Assembly (NCBI GenBank): GCA_916048095.2
Contig: OU696593.1
Coordinates: 650,001-714,000 of the forward strand
Direction of reading: 5' to 3'
DNA: 64,000 bases
Source of the DNA: Sacculina carcini
Lineage: Eukaryota; Arthropoda; Thecostraca; Sacculinidae
Below, one piece after another: positions 12,816 through 25,194 of the stretch (position 1 is its first letter; every line of letters starts with the position of its first letter). Under the pieces are notes generated by a model. That model saw nothing but the letters and a program-made list of their open reading frames with translations. It was not told the DNA's origin and did not search any database. Made by a program: the position numbers and the translations under genes.

Positions 12816-15668
12816 AAGGTGATCTCTGTCTGTAATTCAGTAACACTCGAGCAGTGAATCAATAAGTCAGTGTGTCAGTAAGTCAGTCAGTCAGTGAGAC
12901 AGTAAGTCAGTCAGTCAGTGAGACAGTAGAAGTCACGCACCAGCACGTGAAGTCGGCCTTATTAGCGTTGAGCACTCCCAACACGTGTAGTCTCAACATA
13001 AATGCTAAATCCGTGGCGTGTCTCGTGGCATCAGCTCGCATTATCTCACTGAACATCTCCAACATGCCCGGCCTCATCTGATTATCAACACCAGCATAAA
13101 CACCATATAAAGTTCAGATAGCACGCACAACTACGGAAAATGAAATTATTATATTTCATATATAATATATATATTTCATATACACTACATTTATATTTTC
13201 TATTTTATGTATCAAAATGGAAGTATGCCGATGATCATTCTGACAGCAAATGCTACTTACTAATATAACCTGATCGTTACTTATATATCCTGAGCATTAC
13301 TTACATACATGAACTGCGCGTCGTACATTGAGATGCCGAATTGATGGACAATTCGTTGCCGAGTTGCGGCCGGTAGTTCGGGAATTTCAGCACGAATAAG
13401 CTCAATATCAGGCAGTGCTGCGTTCTTGTGCGACGAACTAGACAAGCGCAGAGGAGGCAAGTTGGGCTCCGGCAAAAACCTGTAGTCCTGCAGACATTGA
13501 CATATCACGTGAAAAACACAACACAACTGGATATGATGTGAAAGAAGCACATTGATCACTGAACGAGCCAACAGTCGTGTCACGGAGGAAATAGCACATG
13601 TCACTTGTGAACTGTGTGTATCATTGAGTGTTGGTACGTGAGAGAGACACAGTGCACGTGATAACTGGCACCTGCACCACCTCCTTGTCTCTCATCACAA
13701 TAGTGCGGTTCATTTCGGCGTCATAAGAGCGAGTCTCGTTGATAACTCGTCCTCCTGCACTCAACACCGATCTTTGTCTCCTCACCTGTCACAAACACAG
13801 CGGTGATCAGAACAGCGCCAGATAAGCATAATATATTGCCATGTCACGAAACAGCGATAATAAGAGAATATTATGAGAATATTGTGCGGCGTGCCGGCGA
13901 GAAAACAGAAGACAGCAGAAGATAAAGCAGAAACGAGACTTAACACAGTCGGCACCTCGAAGTCGATGGCTCTGCCCACTGCTTTGATACTGTTCAGGTT
14001 CTTGACTTCAGTACGAACCCCCAGTGGAGCGTCAGGTCCCTGTCTCACTGACACATTGGCATCAACCCGCAACGCTCCCTCTACACACATACACACATAC
14101 ATACACACATGTATGTAACTACATGCATGCATGTATATACACGCACGACATCAATGACAGCCACGTAGTTAACTAGAGAGTAACGCAATATATCTTGCAG
14201 CCAGGCGCACTGCAGTTGTCTTGTGTATGTGAGAAAGAGTGTGTGAGAGACAGGAGAGAGAGGGCCTGCCACGAGAGACAGAGCGTGTGAGAGACAGGAG
14301 AGAGGGGGCACCTGCCATGCGAGAAGTACACGTGTTGATACAGCGCAGTAGTAGGGCTAGTTCTGTGATGACAGCCACCGCCTCATCTCCCGAGCTGAGA
14401 TCAGCAGCAAATACCAGCTCCATCAACCCCACTCCGGCCCGGTTCAGATCAATCAGTGACCTCACATACACACACACACACAAACACCTGACACTGCACG
14501 TGCTGTGTCATAGATCTTATAAAAAGGTTTGCATATGGAAGACTGGTGTGATGGGTAGCATATAAATTGTACATTATAACAGCACAAGAGAACGGTGAAA
14601 TGGCTCACCTGTTTTGTAGAGGATCATGCAAACTCTTGCCGCTGTCCATTTCCAGCTGAAGTTGTAGAATTTTCGACGTGACGGTGGAGTTGCCGAGAGG
14701 AGCGCTCACATATCCGCCACGTGCCAGCGGCATATATTGCTGAGTTATCTGGTAGCCGAGCTGTTATCACACAGGTTACGCAGAGTCAGGCAACAAGAAC
14801 GCACGTGCGCACGAGACTGCTAGCACCGGAGCGTGACGTACCGGCATATCGGCGTAGAAGTAATGTTTGCGGTCGAACGTGGAGACCGTATTGACGGTCA
14901 TGTTGAGCGCGAGCGCCGTCTTCACAGCAGCCTGCACGCAGGCGATGTTCAACACCTGTCCGTCACACGACGCAGTAATATCAGCAACTAGCGCTTGAAA
15001 CAATCAGCACAATAATTATCCCCACAAACACACATTCGTTGGACTCTGTGGTGCAGTTGTTAGCACACCCGCCTCACAAGCGGGAGATGTCCGTGGTTCA
15101 AAACCCGGCGGAGCAGAATTTCATTGGGTGAATTCTATAATCCAACAGTCCCTGTCCACTCAACAGTAAATGATGGTACCAGATATCAGTCATGTGTTGT
15201 GTCATACATTTTGGGGAAGTGGCCTTCTCTAATACGTCTTCCGTCCTTGTAGCGCCATAGCGTGGAGGGTTTGTTCTGCGGTGGCAGCGAGCTGCACGGG
15301 ACACACCTGTGTGTGTTCATAAGCTTCTGCTTGTTCCCGTGTAGCAGCTGTAACTTGAGGCCTTTAACGTTAAAACGCAAAGATCTGTGTGAATCCTACC
15401 AGTCAATGAGCACGACACCACCAGCTAGACTGAGCATCTCAATGACAACGAGACATATTGATGGGTTGCGCGTGCACTGACAGGCAGGGTGCCGGGCAGT
15501 GCCGCGTCCAGAATGTCCACGTGACGGTTGGCTACTGAGTCGTCGGCGCAGTGACTGGCACGAGCCGGCGAGAACAACTTGCTGCGTGACGAGATCTGCG
15601 CGTGCACCTCGAGCCCGATCACAGGCAGCCACGAGTGTTGGTCGCACGTGCTGGAAGTGCCGCGTGAG
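10204..15668 (-). CDS. GATB: Glutamyl-tRNA(Gln) amidotransferase subunit B, mitochondrial (PET112)
   Basis: Ten exons on the minus strand: 15668-15482, 14955-14842, 14760-14609, 14460-14312, 14080-13956, 13785-13672, 13487-13305, 13077-12947, 10957-10744, 10440-10204; all phases fit (about 535 codons). Recognised motifs in order: [118 protein letters not shown], then the helical YqeY-like tail ([12 protein letters not shown]). GatB is the kinase/transamidase subunit of the GatCAB complex that converts Glu-tRNA(Gln) to Gln-tRNA(Gln) in mitochondria. The 15668 end is an AG acceptor; the exon with the start codon and transit peptide was not found. The exon 8 donor could be 12946 or 12940. A three-unit repeat encodes the last 30 residues. 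Confidence 0.95.
10210..10305 (-). repeat. Coding minisatellite at GATB C-terminus
   Basis: Three copies of a 30-bp unit, each with a CACGTG, encode [10 protein letters not shown] repeats (one unit with P for T) up to the GATB stop codon. The human protein ends before this extension. Confidence 0.85.
10690..10746 (-). repeat. 11-bp tandem repeat duplicating the GATB exon 9 donor
   Basis: On the sense strand the exon end AACAG/GTCACT is repeated as GTCACTAACAG units, giving two exact and two degenerate extra donor copies within 50 bp. Confidence 0.75.
10958..12832 (-). repeat. Minisatellite of acceptor-like units in GATB intron 8
   Basis: I count about 45 units. Each has a conserved core (plus strand GATGGTGATATCTGTCTCAC then TGAC) plus a variable (AC)n spacer, 28-60 bp in all. 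Core variants (GAAGG, GATGGA, TAATATC, GATCTC) are interspersed. Read on the GATB sense strand each unit is (TG)n-TCAG followed by TGAGACAG, and the array ends at the real exon 9 acceptor GTGTGTCAG at 10958. Confidence 0.93.
15043..15375 (+). mobile_element. tRNA-derived SINE in GATB intron 1 (body extends into exon-1-proximal intron)
   Basis: The head has a box A-like TGGTGCAGTTGTTAGCA, an anticodon-type stem CCCGC/GCGGG enclosing CTCACAA, and a box B-like GGTTCAAAACC. The D and anticodon arms fold, but the T stem and part of the acceptor stem mismatch and no CCA-ready end follows, so this is a SINE head rather than a tRNA gene. The head continues into a tRNA-unrelated body with GTCCACTCAACAGTAAATGA, a phrase typical of invertebrate SINE bodies. 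The 3' limit is uncertain. Confidence 0.65.
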
Positions 15669-16727
15669 CTGCAGCAGTGAGCACCTCCACGTCGCCACAA
15701 CCATCCACCTCTTGCAACAATAACATCAAGTCTGATAGAACTCGGCGAGTGTTTGTGGGATCATCAACACCAGGCGTGAGCACGCAGTATACGAGGTGCG
15801 TTTATGCGATACGAAAAAACCAACAATTAATGCATAACAGTTACATACTACGTCGCATCCCCGGTTAAAAATCCGTGCAATATATTTACCCGGTGACAGA
15901 GTTCATAGCGTATTCCTCATCGCATGTATTTGAAACATTTCCTATTAAAAATGTATGTATTGGCCACTTTCAACAAGGTATCGGCGAATTGAACAAGGTA
16001 AATGTCATGAAGTAAATGTTACTGAACTGGACGAACCGAAGAAAAGTCAATAATATATCATACACATAAGATCGTTGGCCAGCTGAAATACACACACCTT
16101 ATTAGCCTGAATGATGACACAAACATTTACTCTCGGTCGAATAAACTGCAACGAAAAAATAACACCCCCGTTCACATAAGCATGACTACAATAGTCACAG
16201 AAAGCTCGGGAACGCCTCAGCTTAATCATCATGGAGTTTCTAAAATCAACGGCTCCCATTTAATCAGCACGTCGGCATTTAATATAAGACGAGATAAAAA
16301 ATAATGTAATGAAAGGAAAAATACACAATATGTTTAATATGCGTGGAATATGTTTGAATAAAAATATTTGGTTATATATGGGAATATTAGACAAAAATAT
16401 ATGATAATTTTCCAAATTGATTGCATTAGCTCATTTACAAGTAAGCATTCATTGAAGCAAAATTATGACTCAAAGTAAAAATATTTAAATAGAGACGTGG
16501 ATGACGAAGCAATGTGCATAACAATACAAGCATTAAATATCAAGCAATCCACAAATACATATACAACAATACAATTTATTAATATATAAAGACAAATTGT
16601 GAAATATATTACATATTTCCGTGCCTTCACACCTTGAAGCCAGTGCTAATTATATACAATGTGCAGGCGACAAATAGCGGTACTTTTATGTCGTACAGCA
16701 TATGTGTTCCTGTCTATATCTATTTGA

Positions 16728-16828
16728 GTGTGTGTGTATGTATGTGTGTGTATGTGTGTGTATGTGTGTGTGTGTGTGTATGTGTGTGTGTGTGTATGTG
16801 TGTGTATGTGTGTATGTGTGTGTATGTA

Positions 16829-16892
<64 letters not shown>
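16728..16892. repeat. (GT)n microsatellite with GTAT interruptions
   Basis: Imperfect dinucleotide tract. Confidence 0.9.
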
Positions 16893-16893
<1 letters not shown>

Positions 16894-17239
16894 ACACGGG
16901 TCCAGAGCCTGAGTTAATTGAGAACAACGGGATAACGTTCATTACATTGGCACACGACATCTCATACCTCACAGCGGTGCATATTAGCATACAGTCATTA
17001 TCAAACTACACGACCAGCAGTTATAAACAAACACGCGGGCCATAAAAATCACATGTCTATTCATAGTTTGAAGCAGATGTTGAGATCATGTAGGAGCAGT
17101 GTGTCCTTTATGTTACTGTAATACTGCTCACATCACGTGCTCACATCACGTGCTCACGTGCTCACATCACGTGCTCACGTGCTCACAACACGCGTCTGCT
17201 GGCACCAAATTTGGGCATATCATTAATTTCTGCTTGTGT

Positions 17240-17365
<126 letters not shown>

Positions 17366-18110
17366 GATAATTCACCATCGATGCTTGCATCAAAGTGATG
17401 TTCTGGAATATCACAGATAATCAGACGCATAACATCTACTGAACTAAAAAACTAGCAAGCTAGTGTCTCTTGTCATTATCATTTTAATTCCATCAGGAAA
17501 ATGTCACAATTATTGCACATTTTCCAAGTGACAAAAACTAAATATAATTGTAAGATATTTCTTTTGCTGTTTTATACTCGTTTTTCTCTTTTTTTATCAT
17601 GTGTATTATTTTTGCTGGCTCATTTATTTTCCATCTATGAGCTAATACTCCTTTATATTGTTGGCACCAGTTTTACTCTTTTACGCGCCTCTGCTCTACT
17701 TGGCGCTATATCAAATACATGTTTGTTTGTTTGTTTGTTTATTGAATCGCTGAATTTTAATTTCTCAAACATACTACCTTGGTATGATCTACATCAGGTG
17801 AATTAATAATGTTAATGTGTTAATAAATAAGTAATTAAGTATTATATTCATTATCCTCTGTTACTGTGCGTAATTTAATGCATGTGCGTGTGTACAACTG
17901 CAGATGTGAAACAGTAAAACTAAGCTAGCAGCAAAAACAACAGTTTACTGTGAGACTCACGATACCATGATCTGAACATCACATTACACAATCATCTGAA
18001 ATGTATACACCAACAAATAGACTCACAAACACACATAAACATGCACGCACACACACATACACATACACAGACAAACACATATGCACACATACACACACAT
18101 ACATACACAC

Positions 18111-18175
18111 CAAGGACTACTAAATACTAATTTAGATTAATTATATATATTAAATATAGTATTTAGTAGTCCTTG
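18111..18175. repeat. Perfect 19-bp inverted repeat (hairpin) inside a CA repeat
   Basis: Arms CAAGGACTACTAAATACTA (18111-18129) and its exact reverse complement (18157-18175) enclose a 27-bp AT-rich loop; (CA)n flanks both sides. Confidence 0.9.
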
Positions 18176-18314
18176 ATACACACAGACACACACACACACA
18201 TACAGACACACACACATACACACACATACAGACACACACACATACACACACACACATACACACACATATGTACTACCAGACAAGACAATGTGTTGTAACC
18301 AACACATTTAATAT

Positions 18315-18560
18315 TTTTATTATTATTATTAATTACAGGCAAATCCACAGTAGCATGGTGGAAGAGTGCAAGTGTACTATTACCACCCTGCGGTGACTGC
18401 ATGTGTACTGGAAGTGCTCAAGCGATTCAGAGAAAAAGCGTTTGAAAAGGGAATTCTAGAGATCATTCTAGAAAGAGAGTTGGAAAAGAAAATAATAAGT
18501 AAAAAACAATAAATAATAAGCCATCGCCCGATAACACTGCATAATGTCACTTCACCCACG
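18315..18560 (-). mobile_element. Retroposon tail, dispersed family A, copy 1
   Basis: Shares TTACAGGCAAATCC, GTAGCATGG, TATTACCACCCTGCGGTGA and CCATGTGTACTGGAAG-type phrases with four other copies in this window. Read on the minus strand each copy ends TTTGCCTGTAATTAATAATA, which looks like a LINE 3' tail. Confidence 0.75.
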
Positions 18561-18837
18561 TGAGTTACACACTTTATTCAAATATAAAAACTTGCGAGAC
18601 CATGTGTGACAATGTGAGACACTGTGGGACATTGTGACAATGTGTGAGCTGTATCGCAGCAGACATAAACACACGAAATATGAGCCCAACTTACACACAA
18701 ACCAGCAGAAAAATGCCAGTAGTCAGCCGGTCTACTAGACAGGTTATCGCTACACAGTGTCTATGAGCAACATTTGTCCTCTCATTGCTGCTCGCTTCAT
18801 GCTGAGTCTGCTCTGACCTCCCGTGTCAAGCAAACCA

Positions 18838-19352
<515 letters not shown>

Positions 19353-19465
19353 GAGGGTGCATAGAGTCATGTTGAGCTGATAAACTAGTTTTGCACGACA
19401 GTTGTCGTTATTGAACCAGCTACACCAACCACCTGCTCATCCGCTCAACTTACCACCCTTGTGTA

Positions 19466-19470
19466 TTTAT

Positions 19471-19526
<56 letters not shown>

Positions 19527-19649
19527 ATGTGTGTGTGTGTGTGTGTGTATGTGTGAACAAGGCAAGTACAGATAAAACCACTTGGATATAGATCTATGGA
19601 TATGTGGTTGACGAGCAGAGAGAATGAGAGAGAGAGAGAGTGATATACA

Positions 19650-19727
<78 letters not shown>

Positions 19728-19732
19728 TGATG
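19466..19732. repeat. Two (GT)n microsatellites
   Basis: GT blocks at about 19466-19552 and 19654-19727, separated by unique DNA with a short (GA)n. Confidence 0.9.
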
Positions 19733-20257
19733 TTATCTGTGTCGTGCTGGTTGTGAGGTATCAGTCATTATGAGCACATCAGCTATGTCGCGGCCGATAC
19801 TGCTTTAATACGAGCTATTTGATGAGACCGCCACATACAGACACATACAGACACTGTAAATAACCCAGCATGAGTTGTTCTGAGAAGATGCGTGATCTAC
19901 ACTCGACACATTGATGTATTCAAGCGATGTATCATTCCAGCTCGTGTATTTTCACGTTGACAAAACTTCTAGTGAATGACCAGCGACATGCAAGACTTGC
20001 TCAATACTGTGATGCATGAACCACCACTAACAACAGTAAGTAATTGAGCAAATACAAGAAATTATCACTGAGCAAATTTTCCAGCTCATCAGGCACAATA
20101 GCAGGCAATAAACGGACAAATATAAACTCAATCAATCAATCAATCAATCAATCAATCTGCTTCACAATAATTCTGTTTTACTGCCAGTTTTATAACAAAC
20201 AAAAACTTCCTGTATGTTTTGCAACCTTACAAACAAGTATGATTTTTACTCTATACA

Positions 20258-21055
20258 CGAGTACGAGTATTTCTCTATATACGAGTACAAGTATTACTCT
20301 ATATATCAGTACAAGTATTACTCTATATATGAGTACAAGTATTACTCTATATATCAGTACAAGTATTTCTCTATATACGAGTACAAGTATTACTCTATAT
20401 ATCAGTACAAGTATTACTCTATATATGAGTACAAGTACTTATCTATATATGAGTACAAGTATTACTCTATATATCAGTACAAGTATTACTCTATATATGA
20501 GTACAAGTACTTATCTATATATGAGTACAAGTATTACTCTATATATGAGTACAAGTATTACTCTATATATCAGTACAAGTATTAATCTATATATGAGCAC
20601 AAGTATTACTGTATATATGAGTACAAGTATTACTCTATATATGAGTACAAGTATTACTCTATATATCAGTACAAGTATTACTCTATATATGAGTACAAGT
20701 ATTACTCTATATATGAGTACAAGTATTACTCTATATATCAGTACAAGTATTACTCTATATACGAATACAAGTACCACTCTATGCACAAGTACAAGTATTA
20801 ATCTATATATGAGTACAAGTATTACTCTATATATGAGTACAAGTATTACTATATATGAGTACAATTACTAATCTATATATGAGTACAAGTACTTACTTAT
20901 ATACAGATAAGTACTACTCTATATATGAGCACAAGTATTACTCTATATATGAGCACAAGTATTACTCTATATATGAGTACAATTATTACTCTATATATGA
21001 GTACAATTATTACTATATATATGAGTACAAGTACTTATTGATATACACGAATACT
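20258..21055 (+). repeat. 24-bp minisatellite
   Basis: About 33 copies of a 24-bp unit, TACAAGTATTACTCTATATA plus CGAG/TGAG/TCAG variants. Because 24 is a multiple of three it keeps three frames open, but no real gene is indicated. A (TCAA)n tract lies just upstream (20128-20157). Confidence 0.93.
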
Positions 21056-21828
21056 AGTAAATGTGAGCGAATATTAGTATACACTGTCAAAGTCAAACTT
21101 TCTCGAGAACATATGCGCTTTTCAATAGCGAGTTTTCCCAATTATGTTTTGCTTGCGATCACTCAGAGATGAACAGAATATTGCACAGCAAGAAGTTGGT
21201 GAAAAGAAGAGGCAAAAACGTACAGTGCACGAGATTTGACTCACACTTTTAACCGCACATTAACAATTAGTAAAGTCATACATCTTGATTAAATAATCAC
21301 ATATTATTTAGTTTTGAAGTAAATGTTGACTATAATTGAGTACAATCAAGCGCTCATTTAGCCAAAGAATAATTCAATTAGCACATTAATTTTAGAAAAT
21401 ATAAAGTAAACAGAAAAAGCAGCAGATTTGAAGAAATTTCCCATACAAGGAATTAGGCCAGAGATGGATAGTTGGCGGGATCAATGCAACATAATTACCT
21501 GGACGATTAGTTTTCTCAGTGACAACTTTGTCACTGTTTATCTACACTACCTCTTCTTCTTTGTGTCTGATTGTCGTCGGAAACTTGGTCACTGCAAACA
21601 CACACACACACATACAAACACGTAGAGGCCGCGACACATACACTCGATGAGATGGAGTTAGCGTGCAGTGTTGCATGGTTCGTGACAGCGGTATGTTGCT
21701 CCTGTACAAACACAGTTGTGTCCCCTCATTATTCAGCTGGTGAGATACCCACACTCTCACACAAGCTCACACTCACACACTCTGATTTACAATTAGAAAC
21801 ACTTTGTTCTTTATGACAAAACTCTTCG

Positions 21829-22188
21829 ATAAATGTTGATAAATGTTGATAAATGTTGATAAATGTTGATAAATGTTGATAAATGTTGATAAATGTTGAT
21901 AAATGTTGATAAATGTTGATAAATGTTGATAAATGTTGATAAATGTTGATAAATGTTGATAAATGTTGATAAATGTTGATAAATGTTGATAAATGTTGAT
22001 AAATGTTGATAAATGTTGATAAATGTTGATAAATGTTGATAAATGTTGATAAATGTTGATAAATGTTGATAAATGTTGATAAATGTTGATAAATGTTGAT
22101 AAATGCTGATAAATGTTGATAAATGTTGATAAATGTTGATAAATGTTGATAAATGTTGATAAATGTTGATAAATGTTTATAAATGTTA
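21829..22188. repeat. 10-bp minisatellite AAATGTTGAT, about 36 copies
   Basis: Thirty-four units, only one with an internal change (AAATGCTGAT near 22101), followed by two degenerate units. Confidence 0.97.
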
Positions 22189-22485
22189 ATCAATATTACC
22201 AAACTCAATGTGATTATTGATAATAAGTTATAATAATGTAGTATTTGTGTAAATTTACACCATGTACTCTCAACAACAGTTTTCAGTTGTGAGTTTCGTG
22301 AAGTTTCACACTTCAACACGAGTGGCGGCCTTGAAGCCTAATCCCCGGCTGAATGAGAACTTTGGCTCCACATCCTGCCAGAGTACAAGTCCGATCTTCA
22401 TAGAAAATCATTCAGCCAAATCAAACTGAACGTACACCACAAATTTTTCAATAATTTAACAAATAATCAGAATGCATAGGCAGTT

Positions 22486-23568
22486 TTAATATTTCCACCT
22501 CGTTATACAAGCAACGATTTGATGTCTTTCAAAAGCTCGAGTCTGGCTCCACTGGTTATTACGCTGCTCTCCAAATATGTGAAACTCTTGAACGATATAA
22601 TTCTTGCTTGTATAAATGAAGACAGTTTCGCAGGTGAAGTATCTAGGGACTGCTGGCACGAGAAATTTCACTCGCGTTATTTTTAATTTGATATTTTCTG
22701 CGCTGACGTCACGGGATATCAGTCTGGATACATTTTCTCTTGCAATCGGAGTTTTCTCTGAGGACTTGATGCACCCCAGTTGCACGTGCATGTTGGTGTT
22801 GCTGTCAGAGCAGCAACATAATTTAATCTGGCTGTCACATGCATTCAACCTGCACTCGCTATCCTCACTCTGCACAACATAGTGTGTGGCTCCCATGTGT
22901 GGTCCATAAAAGTGTTGTCAATATATAAACATCCCTAATAGTCAGCGAGATTGTAATATACTGCAAATAATAACCAATTGGGTAAATAATATTGGACGAT
23001 TTATTAAGTAATACAAATTGTTTTTAATTAAATTAAATATGAAAAATATTCAGATCAAGTATTTTGTTCTACAAATAATGCAGTGTCATTTTATTATTCA
23101 ATTTGAGGTAATTTTCGGCCCACATTCTCATAACTGTTTTTATTAGATAACATTTCTTAGATAGTCTGCAGTTTCGTAAGTTTCACGAAAAATCACACTT
23201 GAAATTATGTAGCATAATTTATGTAACACACCATATCAATTACATCAATATTTTATGTAATATCATTTGAAAAATAATTTACAAACAGTGTAAAAATATA
23301 TTAATGTCCCCTCAACTCAAGTGCATTAACTTATTACAGATGAAAATTTTCATATTGGGGAAAATATTAAAACATCCTTGTTTCTAGTGTAAGTTATCTA
23401 GTAATAACAGCACGTGACTTACTTCACTAGTCCAGCAGATTTGGAATTTACATAAATGACATAAATGTTCACTACACCATTTGATCAGTGGTTCATGTGG
23501 CGTGATGTTATGTGAATACAGAAGTGGATGTGTGTCTGCGTCAGCCATTCGGTTGATTGTATTCAGAA
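22486..23568 (-). CDS. Unrecognised candidate gene fragment, possibly Ig-like
   Basis: Two putative exons on the minus strand with compatible phase 0 junction: 23568-23423 (48 codons, ending CWTSE before a strong GTAAGT donor) and 22869-22486 (127 codons plus stop, starting SEDSECRLNAC after a GTGCAG acceptor). The second exon has a cysteine-rich start (LCCCSDSN) and an NIKLKITRV ... RYFTCETV stretch that loosely resembles the F-strand tyrosine/cysteine corner of an Ig domain. No start codon, signal peptide or flanking exon was located, and the acceptors lack good pyrimidine tracts. I do not recognise the protein, and it may not be real. Confidence 0.3.
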
Positions 23569-23611
23569 CTGAGAGATGAAACGACTCGAAATGACAACGA
23601 TAACATCTCAC

Positions 23612-25194
<1,583 letters not shown>

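Noticed and set aside
15043-15115. Functional tRNA-Val(CAC) gene
   Set aside because: T stem has two mismatches and the acceptor stem two more, and the sequence continues into a SINE body.
20044-20871. 275-codon frame through the 24-bp repeat
   Set aside because: Repeat-driven; the non-repeat N-terminus shows no recognisable domain or transcript signals.
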